A DNA stretch of 64,000 bases from Aquitalea pelogenes (GTDB taxonomy: Bacteria > Pseudomonadota > Gammaproteobacteria > Burkholderiales > Chromobacteriaceae): the NCBI RefSeq assembly GCF_001515305.1, contig NZ_LNQV01000018.1, positions 1-64,000 on the forward strand, read 5' to 3'. The notes beneath the pieces were generated by a model that was given only the letters and a program-made list of their open reading frames with translations, was not told the DNA's origin and ran no database searches. A program made the translations under genes and the position numbers. Shown here piece after piece: positions 9,033 to 18,862 of the stretch. Each line of letters opens with the position of its first letter. Position 1 is the first letter of the stretch.

Positions 9033-10550
9033 ATGTTCGATTTTAAATCTCTGGTCAGTTCCCTGCTCACAAAAAACTCTCTGGCAACAGGTATTGCGCA
9101 ATCCGCTACCATGCTGGTGAGGGACCTGCCGCAGACAGAATACTTTACCGCCCTGGTTGAAATCATCAAGGCCATCTCCAAAATCAACGCGGACACCGAC
9201 ACCCCGTTGAAGGAGCGTATCAAGACCCTGGTTTATGTGGACGACAAGGCCCACAACATTCACCATCAGCTGTGCCAGGATTTCCTGGCCGCCACGCCGG
9301 GCAGCAAGAACTACCTGCCCACCATTCTTGCCTTCTGGCATGAACTGGCCAATGCCTACCAGATTTGCCTGCGCCTGTATCAGGCAGCCCCGAATACCGC
9401 GCTGGAAGCGGATATCCGCCTGATCACTGCACGCGGTCTGCATCACCAGATGCGCCTGATCGCGTGGAATTCACTGCGTTACCTGAAACCGGAAGGGTCG
9501 GTCTGGCAACAAGGCTTCCGCTTTTACATGCAGGCTGAAGAAGCCGGCGTTGCCCGCACGCCCTTGATGCTGTATCCGGACTCCAAGGTTGAGGTCAGCT
9601 GTGAACAGCTACTCCTGCAAGGCTGCATGCTGTATCTGGCGCAGACAGACAATATGCTGCACCGGGAAATCATCGCGGTAGACCAACTGATGATGCCGCT
9701 TAGCCAGGGTATTCATCTGGAAAAGCAGCCCCCCATCCAGGAGCCGGTTTTTGTCGTCAATCTGAGCATGCCGGAGCATCCGCAACCCATCCTGCGCGGC
9801 ATGGCCGGCAAGTGGCTGCGTTACTGGTCCACCAACGACCTGACCAGCCGGCTTGCCGACCTGATGTTTGACCTGGACCGCTCGGTACCACCCGTCCTGC
9901 GTGCGCTGGATGCCAAGCTGGAACGGGAAGAATGGCTGGCCCTGTGTGAAAAGCTGGCCATCCGCTGGTCGGATGATGGTGGCAAATCCTTGCGCAAGTC
10001 CGAGCGCTCGCTGCACAGCTCGGCCGCACAAGTCACCATCGGCTTCGAACGCGCCGCCTTTGCCGTCAAGATTCAGGACATTGAAAACAATAGTGCCAAC
10101 TCCATCCAGGAGTGGAAGGTCAACGATATCAGCAGCACCGGGATGGGCCTGACCTTTGTTGGCAAAAGTGTCGAACAACTCGCCATTGGTCGTATCGTGC
10201 TGGTCAAGACCGAGAGCCATCCCCTGTTGCTGGGTGCCATCCGCCGCATCTTGCGACAGCAGAATGGCACGCGGGTCGGGATTGAAATACTGGGGCAAAA
10301 CCCGGTTGGTGTTTCCCTGAGTGAGCCCGGTGGTAATCGTGACCAGCCCACCACCGCCATCTATATTACCCAGCCGAATTCACGCAAGGGTCAACGCTGG
10401 TTCCTGATGCCCAAGCCACTGGCCGAACCGGGCCGGGAGCAGATTCTCACGGCACAGGGCAAGTCTTACCTGATTCGCCTGAAAACGCCGCAGCAAGAAT
10501 TCGAAGACTGCAGCAACAGTGATTTTGACACCTTGTCAAAGGTTGACTGA
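9033..10550 (+). CDS. PilZ domain-containing protein, N-terminal part unassigned
   Basis: 505-aa soluble protein. The C-terminal third looks PilZ-like: RKSER (R321-R325) fits the RxxxR cyclic-di-GMP arm and DISSTG (D365-G370) fits the (D/N)xSxxG strand, followed by a beta-rich stretch. The spacing between the two motifs (about 40 residues) is longer than in classical PilZ domains, so c-di-GMP binding is an inference. The first ~310 residues are alpha-helical and match no family I recognise. It is divergent from the secreted patatin gene (105 nt apart) and ends at a strong terminator. Start ATG is preceded by AAGG. Confidence 0.7.
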   Translation: MFDFKSLVSSLLTKNSLATGIAQSATMLVRDLPQTEYFTALVEIIKAISKINADTDTPLKERIKTLVYVDDKAHNIHHQLCQDFLAATPGSKNYLPTILAFWHELANAYQICLRLYQAAPNTALEADIRLITARGLHHQMRLIAWNSLRYLKPEGSVWQQGFRFYMQAEEAGVARTPLMLYPDSKVEVSCEQLLLQGCMLYLAQTDNMLHREIIAVDQLMMPLSQGIHLEKQPPIQEPVFVVNLSMPEHPQPILRGMAGKWLRYWSTNDLTSRLADLMFDLDRSVPPVLRALDAKLEREEWLALCEKLAIRWSDDGGKSLRKSERSLHSSAAQVTIGFERAAFAVKIQDIENNSANSIQEWKVNDISSTGMGLTFVGKSVEQLAIGRIVLVKTESHPLLLGAIRRILRQQNGTRVGIEILGQNPVGVSLSEPGGNRDQPTTAIYITQPNSRKGQRWFLMPKPLAEPGREQILTAQGKSYLIRLKTPQQEFEDCSNSDFDTLSKVD

Positions 10551-10580
10551 ACAACTCCATCCAAATCGCAAGCAGAAACA

Positions 10581-10607
10581 AAAAACGCCCGTCAAACGGG
10601 CGTTTTT
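10581..10607. terminator. Bidirectional intrinsic terminator between PilZ gene and thiolase gene
   Basis: AAAAACGCCCG / CGGGCGTTTTT with a short TCAAA loop, lying between convergent genes. It has A5 and T5 on the two sides. Confidence 0.9.
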
Positions 10608-10624
10608 CATGCTGGGGTACTTGT

Positions 10625-11827
10625 TTACAGCACTTCGATAATGCCTGCCGCACCCATGCCGGTACCGATACACATGGTAACCATGCCGTAGCCCTGCTGG
10701 CCGGCATTACGCATGCCATGCACCAGCGTTGCGGTACGGATGGCACCCGTAGCGCCCAAGGGGTGACCCAGGGCAATGGCACCACCATGCGGGTTGATCT
10801 TGCTGGTATCCAGCGCCAGATCACGCGTCACGGCCAATGCTTGCGCAGCAAAAGCTTCGTTCAGCTCAATCCATTTCAGATCATCCTGTGTGATACCAGC
10901 TTGCTGGCAGGCAGCCGGGATGGCTTCTTTCGGGCCGATACCCATGATTTCCGGCGGCACACCCTTCACCGCGAAGGTGACATAGCGTGCCAGCGGCACC
11001 AGGTTGAATTCCTTCAGTACGCGCTCGGACACCAGAATCACCGCGCCGGCACCGTCGGACATTTGCGAAGAGTTACCGGCGGTCACCGAGCCCTTGGCAT
11101 CAAACACGGTTTTCAACTTGGCCAGGCCTTCCAGCGTGGTCTCGCGACGCGGACCTTCGTCGGTATCCAGCAGCCTGGTCTTACTGATGACTTCACCGGT
11201 TTCCAGATTCGGGGTGCGATAAGTCACCTCCAGCGGGGTGATTTCGCTCTTGAAGGCACCGGAATCAATGGCGGCGATGGCACGGCGATGCGACTCGACG
11301 GCAAAAGCGTCCTGGTCTTCACGCGACACACCCCACTGCTGGGCTACTTTTTCTGCCGTCAGGCCCATGCCGTAAGCGATGGCATAGTTCTCATCCTTGG
11401 CAAAAATTTCCGGGTTCAGCGATACCTTGTTACCCATCATCGGCACTAGCGACATGGACTCGGCACCCGCGGCAATCACCACGTCGGCCTCACCCAGGCG
11501 AATGCGGTCAGCCGCCATCTGTACTGCATTGATACCGGACGAGCAGTAACGGTTGATGGTGATACCACCAACGGTATTGGGCAGCCCCGCCAACAGCACG
11601 CCGATACGCGCCATGTTCAGGCCCTGCTCCGCCTCAGGAAAGGCGCAACCCACCACGCAGTCGGAAATCAGTTTCGGATCCAGCGTCGGCACCTGGGCCA
11701 GCGCGCCGGTAATCACATGCGCCAGCATGTCATCCGGACGCACATGACGCATCATGCCACGCGGTGCCTTGCCCACCGGGGTACGGGTGGCAGCGACGAT
11801 ATAAGCTTCCTGTACTTGCTTGACCAT
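10625..11827 (-). CDS. fadA: Acetyl-CoA C-acyltransferase (3-ketoacyl-CoA thiolase)
   Basis: Last step of fatty-acid beta-oxidation: thiolysis of 3-ketoacyl-CoA to acetyl-CoA plus a shortened acyl-CoA. The 400 aa show the three thiolase signatures: acylation cysteine in NRYCSSG, GG-H in NPHGGAIALGHPLGATG and the C-terminal proton-transfer cysteine in MCIGTGMGAAG. Strong ribosome site AAGGAG before ATG. It is the last gene of the minus-strand fad block, 65 nt after the HADH/ECH gene, and ends at a terminator. The pairing makes it the alpha/beta partner thiolase of that enzyme. Confidence 0.93.
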   Translation of the reverse strand: MVKQVQEAYIVAATRTPVGKAPRGMMRHVRPDDMLAHVITGALAQVPTLDPKLISDCVVGCAFPEAEQGLNMARIGVLLAGLPNTVGGITINRYCSSGINAVQMAADRIRLGEADVVIAAGAESMSLVPMMGNKVSLNPEIFAKDENYAIAYGMGLTAEKVAQQWGVSREDQDAFAVESHRRAIAAIDSGAFKSEITPLEVTYRTPNLETGEVISKTRLLDTDEGPRRETTLEGLAKLKTVFDAKGSVTAGNSSQMSDGAGAVILVSERVLKEFNLVPLARYVTFAVKGVPPEIMGIGPKEAIPAACQQAGITQDDLKWIELNEAFAAQALAVTRDLALDTSKINPHGGAIALGHPLGATGAIRTATLVHGMRNAGQQGYGMVTMCIGTGMGAAGIIEVL

Positions 11828-11845
11828 TTTTCAATCTCCTTGCAG

Positions 11846-11874
11846 CCGACGGCTCCGCCCCTCGCGGCCGTCGG
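11846..11874 (-). other. Intercistronic hairpin between HADH/ECH gene and thiolase gene
   Basis: Perfect 8-bp stem CCGACGGC / GCCGTCGG with a 13-nt loop and no T-run, just before the thiolase ribosome site. It is more likely an mRNA-processing or stability element than a terminator. Confidence 0.4.
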
Positions 11875-11892
11875 TCTGATGCATTGTTCGTA

Positions 11893-14268
11893 TTAGTTGC
11901 GCAGCGGTTTGCCGGTGGTGAGCATGTTGGCAATGCGATCCTGGGTTTTGGAATTTTGCAGCAGGGTCATGAAGGCCTTGCGTTCCAGATCCAGAATCCA
12001 CTGCTCGTTCACCAGCGTACCGGCCTCAACATCACCACCGGTCATGACATCGGCGATTTGCGAAGCAATGAAGAAGTCATGCTGGGAGATGAAATTCCCT
12101 TCCAGCATATTGATCAGCGAGCCCTTGATGGAAGCGGCACCAGAGCGGCCAGCCACCGGGAAGCCCTTCACTTTCAGCGGCGGGCGATAGCCGGATTCAG
12201 CCATGGCCAGCGCTTGCTGCTTGGCGACATACAGCAGTTCGTAAGCATTGAATACCACCGGATCGCCCTTGCGGAAGAAGCCGATTTCCTGCGCTTCCTG
12301 ACCGCTGGTGGCCACCTTGGCAGTGGCAATCGCCATGAAGTAATCCTTCAGTGCGGCCAACACATCACCCTTGGCTTCCTGTGCGGCACGCAGGGCGAAT
12401 TCCTTGCAACCACCACCGCCCGGCAACAGGCCAACACCCACTTCCACCAGACCAACATAGGATTCCAATGCCGCAACGGTCTTGTCGCAGTGCATGGCGA
12501 ATTCGCAACCACCACCGAACACATAGCCTTGAGTCGCGGCTACGGTGGGCACCTGGCTGTAACGCAGGCGCATGGAGGTTTCCTGGAAGCGGCGCACGGT
12601 AGCGTCAATGGCAGCCCAGTCGCCCGTCATGAAGGCAGGCAGCATGGACTGCAGATCGGCACCAACCGAGAACGGCTCTTCGGTCTGCCAGATCACCAGC
12701 CCCTTGAAGCGCTGCTCTGCTATATCCAGTGCGGTGTTCAAACCGGTGATGACATCCGGGCCAATGGCATGTGCCTTGGACTTGAACGACACCACCAGAA
12801 TGTCATCGCCCGTGGTGAAGGCACGTACGCCATCGTTTTCGAATACGGTTTCGCCCAGCGGAGCAGCCGCTTCACCCAGCACACGCGCCGGAGCCAACTG
12901 GCGTTGGTATACGTCCAGCGTGGAGCGGCCTACCAGGTTCTGACCTGCCGCGTTGTAGGAGCCATCAGCAAAATGCACGCCGGCACGGTCGGCCTGCAAT
13001 GCCCAGGCAGGCAATGCGGCACCGGACAAGGCCTTGCCTGCCTTGATGTCTTCATCAATCCACTGTGCTACCTGCTGCCAACCGGCAGCTTGCCAGGTTT
13101 CAAACGGACCAACCGACCAGCCAAAGCCCCAGCGAATGGCAAAATCCACATCACGGGCACAGTTGGCAATATCTGCCAGATGGTAAGAGATGTAATGGAA
13201 TACATCGCGGAAGCAGGCCCACAGGAACTGTGCCTGCGGATGCTCACTTGCGCGCAGCTGACGGAATTTCTCCGCCGGGTCGGCAATTTTCAGAATGTCC
13301 TTGACCGCATCATCACCCTTTTGCCCGCCGCCAACGTATTCGCCGCTGGCCGCGTCGAACACGAACATTTTCTTGCCGTCTTTCTTGTAGATACCAACTT
13401 TGGTCTTGGCACCCAGCGCACCGGCTGCAATCAGCTTCTGCAGCCATTCCGGCGATTTGAACAAGCCATGCCACGGGTCACCCGGCAGGGTGTCGTCCAT
13501 GGTTTTCACTACGTGGGCAAAGGTGTCCAGGCCTACAACGTCGGCAGTACGGAAGGTGGCAGACTTGGGTCGACCCAGGCGCGGGCCAGTCAGATCGTCG
13601 ACAATATCAAAGCGGATGCCGAATTTTTCGGCATTGGCGATGGTTGCCAGCATGGAGAACACACCAATGCGGTTGGCAACAAAGTTGGGGGTATCCTTGG
13701 CACGTACCACACCCTTGCCCAGGGTGGTCACCAGGAAACGCTCCAGATTGTCCAGCATGCCCGCGTCCGACGTTACGCACGGGATGATCTCGACCAGGTG
13801 CATGTAACGCGGCGGGTTGAAAAAGTGCACGCCGCAGAAGCGCGGACGCACGGAATCGGGACAGCTCTCGGCCAGCTTGTTGATGGACAGGCCAGAGGTG
13901 TTGGTGGCGAAAATGGTGTGTTCGCCCAGATGCGGTGCCACCTTGTGATACAGGGCGGCTTTCCAGTCCATGCGCTCGGCAATGGCCTCGATCACCAGAT
14001 CACAATCCTTGAGCAGGTGCAGGTGGTCTTCGTAGTTGGCCGGTTCTATGTAACCGACTGCGTCTTTATTGGACAGCGGGGACGGCTTGAGCTTTTTCAG
14101 GCCATCCAGTGCCTTGAGCACGATGCCATTCTTGTTGCCTTCTTTGGCTGGCAAATCAAACAGGATGGTCGGCACTTTGGCATTGACCAGATGAGCGGCA
14201 ATCTGCGCACCCATCACGCCAGCACCCAGCACTGCCACCTTGCGTACATTGAACTTGGTTTGAGACAT
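11893..14268 (-). CDS. 3-hydroxyacyl-CoA dehydrogenase / enoyl-CoA hydratase bifunctional protein
   Basis: Performs hydration of enoyl-CoA and NAD-dependent oxidation of 3-hydroxyacyl-CoA in beta-oxidation. The 791 aa run in the order dehydrogenase then hydratase, the reverse of E. coli FadB, as in FadN-type proteins. Evidence: Rossmann VAVLGAGVMGAQIA near residue 12, dehydrogenase signature HFFNPPRYMHLVEIIP, second 3HCDH domain around 330-420, and a C-terminal crotonase fold with GADLQSM and YVFGGGCEFAMHCD. The ATG at 14268 is chosen because GAGGAAACC precedes it; an upstream ATG at 14301 has no ribosome site. It sits between fadL (123 nt upstream) and the thiolase gene. Confidence 0.92.
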   Translation of the reverse strand: MSQTKFNVRKVAVLGAGVMGAQIAAHLVNAKVPTILFDLPAKEGNKNGIVLKALDGLKKLKPSPLSNKDAVGYIEPANYEDHLHLLKDCDLVIEAIAERMDWKAALYHKVAPHLGEHTIFATNTSGLSINKLAESCPDSVRPRFCGVHFFNPPRYMHLVEIIPCVTSDAGMLDNLERFLVTTLGKGVVRAKDTPNFVANRIGVFSMLATIANAEKFGIRFDIVDDLTGPRLGRPKSATFRTADVVGLDTFAHVVKTMDDTLPGDPWHGLFKSPEWLQKLIAAGALGAKTKVGIYKKDGKKMFVFDAASGEYVGGGQKGDDAVKDILKIADPAEKFRQLRASEHPQAQFLWACFRDVFHYISYHLADIANCARDVDFAIRWGFGWSVGPFETWQAAGWQQVAQWIDEDIKAGKALSGAALPAWALQADRAGVHFADGSYNAAGQNLVGRSTLDVYQRQLAPARVLGEAAAPLGETVFENDGVRAFTTGDDILVVSFKSKAHAIGPDVITGLNTALDIAEQRFKGLVIWQTEEPFSVGADLQSMLPAFMTGDWAAIDATVRRFQETSMRLRYSQVPTVAATQGYVFGGGCEFAMHCDKTVAALESYVGLVEVGVGLLPGGGGCKEFALRAAQEAKGDVLAALKDYFMAIATAKVATSGQEAQEIGFFRKGDPVVFNAYELLYVAKQQALAMAESGYRPPLKVKGFPVAGRSGAASIKGSLINMLEGNFISQHDFFIASQIADVMTGGDVEAGTLVNEQWILDLERKAFMTLLQNSKTQDRIANMLTTGKPLRN

Positions 14269-14391
14269 GGTTTCCTCGTTATGTTGAAACTCATCAATCA
14301 TGGGGCAGGCCCCTCATGCCTGCCTTGCTTTCGGGCAGCAGCGACCAAGGCCGCCACTGCCCTGCCACGCCCCTAAACCGTTACTGTCTGT

Positions 14392-15723
14392 TTAGAAGCT
14401 GTAGTTGTACTGCAGACCAAGGAATTGCAGGTTGGTCTTGTAAGAGCCCTTGGTGGTTTCGCCGTTACCGGTACATGTGGTCGACGTTGTCGTGCAGCTG
14501 TCGGTATAGTTGACATTAGCATTCTTGAAGAACACATAAGAGTAGGCAAAATCAAGCGACGACTGCTTGCTCAGCTTGTAGTTGGCACCAAAGGACAACC
14601 AGTAGCGGTCGCTATCCGGCAAGGCCGGATGGGTTTCGTCTGCATTCTTGACCGGAGACTGGTCCCAGGCGACACCGGTACGCAGCAGCAGGTTGTCGCT
14701 GTAATGGTAATTGGCACCCAGGGACAGCTTGAAGGTATCGCGCCAGCCCTGTTTGATCACCAGGTCGCCTTCACCAGGCTGGCTGAACTTGATATCAATC
14801 TGGTCGAGGCGGGAATGGCGGGTCCAGGTCAGGTCGGCCATCAGGTCTACCTTGTCATTCAGCTTGTGGAAGCCATTGACCGAAATGGATTCCGGGGTAT
14901 CCACAGTTACCGTGCCATCCGAATTTACGTGATGGAAGTTGTTTTGAATGATGGATGCAAAGGAACCTGCCGCGCTCAAATCCCAGTACGCCTGTCCATC
15001 AAGCTTTTGACGGATATTGGAACGATAGGCAACACCAAAACGGGTAGCATCATTCAGCTGGTACATGTAGCCAAGATTGAAACCGAAACCCCAGCCATCT
15101 GCACTCAAGGCAGCATGGCCATCACCGTTGTGAGGTACACCTGTCAGATCAACCGCCTTGGACAAGTATGCCTTCATGTATTGGGCAGAAACGCCAAAAC
15201 CAAAGGCATGGTGGTCATCCAGCTTGTAGGACACCGAAGGATTGAAGTTCAGGGTTTCCAGCTTGATGCTTTCCAGCGAATAGCGGCCCGCCCAGGTTTC
15301 GCCATAGTTCAGTTCTGCACCAAACGGGACAAATACACCCAGACCAACCGTCCATTTATCATTAATTTGATGCGTTGCATAGAAAGATGGTGCAACTACA
15401 TAGTCCGGCGCATAGCCACTGGCACTGCCACCGCCAGTCGAAGTTCCGGAATGTGTCTTGGAACCATTATCGGTATAGCTGGAATCCGGCACGACCAGGG
15501 TCAGGCCACCGGAGAAGTTGGTGCCAGTCAGACGCGACATGCCTGCCGGATTATAAAAAATGGTGGAAGCGTCGCTGGCTTCTGCGCTATTGGCAAATGC
15601 CGTGCCTTGCGCGGAAACGCTTTGCGAGCCGAAGTGGTAACCGGAAGCCAGTGCTGTGGAAGAGAACGCCCCGACGGCAACTCCCATGAGCATCACGGAT
15701 TGGCTGAGGTGCTTCAGTTTCAT
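14392..15723 (-). CDS. fadL: Outer-membrane long-chain fatty acid transporter, FadL/OmpP1 family
   Basis: Monomeric 14-strand outer-membrane barrel that takes up long-chain fatty acids and other hydrophobic compounds. The 443 aa begin with a signal peptide (cleavage after STALA, about residue 26), then the N-terminal hatch region with the family hallmark FYNPAGMSRL, and end in the barrel-type aromatic YNYSF. GAGGGA precedes the ATG. It is the only uptake gene in the fad block, and a PsrA-like operator lies 120-143 nt upstream, so induction by long-chain acyl-CoA is likely. Confidence 0.93.
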   Translation of the reverse strand: MKLKHLSQSVMLMGVAVGAFSSTALASGYHFGSQSVSAQGTAFANSAEASDASTIFYNPAGMSRLTGTNFSGGLTLVVPDSSYTDNGSKTHSGTSTGGGSASGYAPDYVVAPSFYATHQINDKWTVGLGVFVPFGAELNYGETWAGRYSLESIKLETLNFNPSVSYKLDDHHAFGFGVSAQYMKAYLSKAVDLTGVPHNGDGHAALSADGWGFGFNLGYMYQLNDATRFGVAYRSNIRQKLDGQAYWDLSAAGSFASIIQNNFHHVNSDGTVTVDTPESISVNGFHKLNDKVDLMADLTWTRHSRLDQIDIKFSQPGEGDLVIKQGWRDTFKLSLGANYHYSDNLLLRTGVAWDQSPVKNADETHPALPDSDRYWLSFGANYKLSKQSSLDFAYSYVFFKNANVNYTDSCTTTSTTCTGNGETTKGSYKTNLQFLGLQYNYSF

Positions 15724-15842
15724 GTGTCATCCCTCTCTTGCGAATATATCTGTATGTAGTCCTAGTCGCTTTTTATGTCCGTATTACTACGGATCAATTT
15801 GGATACTACCAGAGAATCTAAGCATGTCCACCAAAATAAGAG

Positions 15843-15865
15843 CGTTTGTTCCAAACGATCGTTTT
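15843..15865 (-). promoter_or_regulatory. Candidate PsrA operator upstream of fadL
   Basis: CGTTTG-TTC-CAAACG (15843-15857) is a perfect 6-bp inverted repeat, and CAAAC-N4-GTTTT (15852-15865) overlaps it. The latter shares CAAAC-N3-CGTTTTA with the site in the psrA promoter (19575-19589). The PsrA consensus in Pseudomonas is of the CAAAC-N(2-4)-GTTTG type. Binding is inferred from sequence only. Confidence 0.55.
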
Positions 15866-15897
15866 ACACAACAAACAAGCAACAAATACTCTTAAAT

Positions 15898-16278
15898 TCA
15901 ACCAACTTCCGCCAAGTTTCGCGATTTACCATCAACATCAATTGCCACAAAAGTGGCAATCACTTCCGTGACAAATACCAGCTCGCCATCCAGCCGCTCC
16001 GCCTCAACCGATATCTTCAGCGTGACTGACTTTTGCCCCACTCGCAGTCTTTCGACATACAGATTGACCACATCCCCCAGCAAGATGGGGTGGGTGAACT
16101 GGAATGCATTCACCGCCACCGTCGCCACCGGCCCCCGCGCCAGGCGCTCTGCATCCAGACTGCCTGCCATGTCGATCTGCCCCATCAGCCAGCCGGCCTG
16201 CACCCGCCCATAAGCATTGGTGGCAGTTGGCAGAGCCCGAACCCGCAAGGTTGGCAGGCGAGGTGTAGTGGAATCCAT
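15898..16278 (-). CDS. Acyl-CoA thioesterase, YciA-like hotdog fold
   Basis: 126-aa single hotdog domain that hydrolyses acyl-CoA to free acid and CoA. Motifs: NAYGRVQAGWLMGQIDMAG (catalytic loop and helix of the YciA/BFIT group), FTHPILLGDVVNLYVERLRVGQKSV and the C-terminal FVAID. It lies between fadE and fadL on the same strand, so it probably relieves CoA sequestration or trims acyl-CoA during beta-oxidation. Confidence 0.88.
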   Translation of the reverse strand: MDSTTPRLPTLRVRALPTATNAYGRVQAGWLMGQIDMAGSLDAERLARGPVATVAVNAFQFTHPILLGDVVNLYVERLRVGQKSVTLKISVEAERLDGELVFVTEVIATFVAIDVDGKSRNLAEVG

Positions 16279-16299
16279 AAGGCGCTCCTGGTGATCGCT

Positions 16300-16332
16300 C
16301 AGTCAAATTGCCGCAACACGGCAACTTGACTG
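16300..16332 (-). other. Long hairpin between fadE and the YciA-like gene
   Basis: Arms CAGTCAAATTGCCG and CGGCAACTTGACTG form a 14-bp stem with one mismatch and a 5-nt CAACA loop. It lies 51 nt after the fadE stop and 21 nt before the thioesterase start. No T-run follows, so it may be a processing site or weak terminator. Confidence 0.45.
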
Positions 16333-16383
16333 AACGGCCGGATGAAGAATCTCCCGGCAATCCATTCAGTGTAGAAAACAGGC

Positions 16384-18836
16384 TTAGAAAATGTGGCGCT
16401 TCAGCAGTGCCGCATCATGCTGCTCCAGAGCCATGTCGAAATCATCCACCATGATGACATCGCGCTTGAGCTTGCGTGCACGGGTGACCGCATCAAAATC
16501 AGCCTGGGTGATCAAGCCGCTTTGCAAGGCCTCTTCCAGTCGCTCACGCGCAGTAATGCGTGAGAACTTGCCATCACGCGCCAGCTTGCGCAGCTTCTGT
16601 TCGACTGGCTCCGTTGCCAGGATGGCATCCAGCGCATGGCGCAGCACACCGACGGCATCTTCTTCCGAAGGCGATACATACATGCCCCGGGTCAAGCGAT
16701 CGCGCATGCCGCCCGGCTCCATCATGCGCGCGCCACCTTGGTGCCAATGCGATCCGAAGCAGGCTTGAGGGTGAGGCCCCACGGGAAGATGATTTTGCGC
16801 AGCACCCAGGCCAGACCACGGCTGGGCAGGTTGGCCAGAAAACCATCCATCGCCTGTTGCAGATCAAACAATGCGTTTTCCACCGCCCAGCGCAGCACGG
16901 CCAGGTCTTCCTTAGGTGCGCCATCGCGTTCAAAACGCTTGAGGCAAGCCGTGGCAATGTACAGATTGGACAACATGTCACCCAAACGGGCCGACAGCTT
17001 TTCGCGGAACTTCAGCGAGCCACCCAGGCTGAACATGGCCATGTCGGACAGCAAGGCAAAAGCACTGGAGAAACGGGTGATCTGCTTGTAGTAAAGCGCG
17101 GTTTCGCCACCACGTGGCGCACCGGCAAAGCGGGCGCCGGTCAGCCCCAGCCACAGCGAACGGAACACATTGCTGATGACGAAGTTGATGTGACCGGTGA
17201 TGGCACGATCAAACTCGGCAGCATCATTGGCCATGGCGGCCTTCATCTCGCGCAATACAAACGGATGGCAGCGGATGGCACCCTGACCGTAGATGATCAT
17301 CGAACGGGTGAGGATGTTGGCACCTTCCACCGTAATGCCGATCGGGATGGACTGATAGGCACGTGCCAGATAGTTGCGCGGGCCCAGCACCACGGCCTTG
17401 CCACCGTGAATATCCATCGCATCATTGATGGTTTTGCGCATGCGCTCGGTGTTGTGATACTTGAGCACGGCGGACAGCACCGATGGCTTCTCGCCCATAT
17501 CCAGACCGGTCAGCGCCAGATCCTGCGAAGCTTCCATCTGGTAGGTGTAGCCGGCAATACGTGCCATGGCTTCGTCCACACCTTCGAACTTGCCGATGGG
17601 CAGGCCGAACTGGTCGCGAATACGGGCATAAGCACCAGTAGTGAAGGTGGTTACCTTGCCGCAGGCCACCGACATGGCCGGCAGGGAAATGCAGCGACCA
17701 ACCGACAGACACTCCACCAGCATGCGCCAGCCCTGACCGGCGAATTCACGCCCGCCAATGATCCACTCCAGCGGAATGAACACATCCTTACCCCAAGTCG
17801 GGCCGTTCATGAACACAGCGCCACCCGGGAAATGACGGCGGCCGATGCAAACGCCTTCATGCTCGGTCGGCACCAGTGCGCAGGTAATGCCAATCTCTTC
17901 CTTGTCGCCCAGCAAGTGGTCCGGGTCGTACATCTTGAATGCCAGACCCAGAATGGTGGCGACCGGAGCGAGGGTAATCCAGCGCTTTTCCCAGCTGACG
18001 CGCAGGCCCAACACGTTTTCGTGCCGCTGGCCGCTGCGCGGGTCGGTATAGCTGCCACGGCAGACAATGCCATAGTCAGGAATGCTGCCCGCGTCCGAAC
18101 CGGCATAAGGGCTGGTCAGGGCAAAGCACGGCACTTCCACGCCCTTGGCCAGGCGCGGCAGGTAATAGTCTTTTTGTGCTTCGGTACCATAGTGCTGCAG
18201 CAACTCACCCGGACCGAGCGAGTTGGGCACCATGACCGACACCGCAGCAGAACCGCCACGCGTCGCAATCTTGGTAACCACTTTGGCGTGGGCATAGTTG
18301 GAGAATTCCAGACCGCCGTACTTCTTCTTGACGATCATGCCCAGAAAACCGTTGTCCTTGATGAACTGCCACACTTCCGGGGGCAAGTCCTTCAGCTCGT
18401 GGGTGATCTTCCAGTCGTCGATCATCGCGCACAGCTGCTCGGTGGGGCCATCCAGAAAGGCCTGCTCTTCTGCGCTCAGCTTGGCATCCGGGAAGGCCAG
18501 CAGGCGCTGGTAATCCGGCTTGCCGGAGAACAAGTCCCTATCCCACCACACCGTACCCGCGTTGATCGCTTCCTGTTCGGTCTGCGACATCGCCGGGGTG
18601 ATTTTCTTGAAGATACCGAATACCGGGCCGGTGAAAACGGCACGACGCAGCGGAACGATATTCAGCACAAGCGCCAAGAGTGCAAACACACCCCAGACAA
18701 TGGTGGAAACCGGGCAGCCAAACGCAAATTGCAGGCTGGCAAGCCAGGCTGCCAGCCCCACAGTCCACGCCAGCACCGGCGCGCGATAGTACGCCATCAC
18801 ACCAAGCAGTGCGATGAGAAGAACAGCAGCAAACAT
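16384..18836 (-). CDS. fadE: Acyl-CoA dehydrogenase FadE, interrupted by an apparent frameshift
   Basis: First oxidation step of beta-oxidation (acyl-CoA to trans-2-enoyl-CoA), FAD-dependent, membrane-associated. The N-terminal ~60 residues form hydrophobic segments, then the FadE catalytic part. Translation runs 704 codons to a TGA at 16722-16724. The rest of the conserved C-terminus (MMEPGGMRDRLTRGM ... MALEQHD) continues in another frame from ATG 16725 to 16384. One added base near 16726, in the alternating GCGCGCGC before ATGATGG, restores a single 817-aa protein (E. coli FadE is 814). The junction also reads as an ATGA overlap, so two coupled polypeptides cannot be excluded. It starts 26 nt after psrA. 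Confidence 0.85.
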
Positions 18837-18862
18837 TGTGATTTACCCTCGTGTTGACCCTG

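Noticed and set aside
11884-14376. Very long open frame (830 codons) antisense to the HADH/ECH gene
   Set aside because: Composition artefact of a GC-rich opposite-strand gene; the protein has no domain, and the minus-strand gene is unmistakable.
16560-18857. 765-codon open frame antisense to fadE
   Set aside because: Shadow of fadE codon structure; no ribosome site or recognisable protein.
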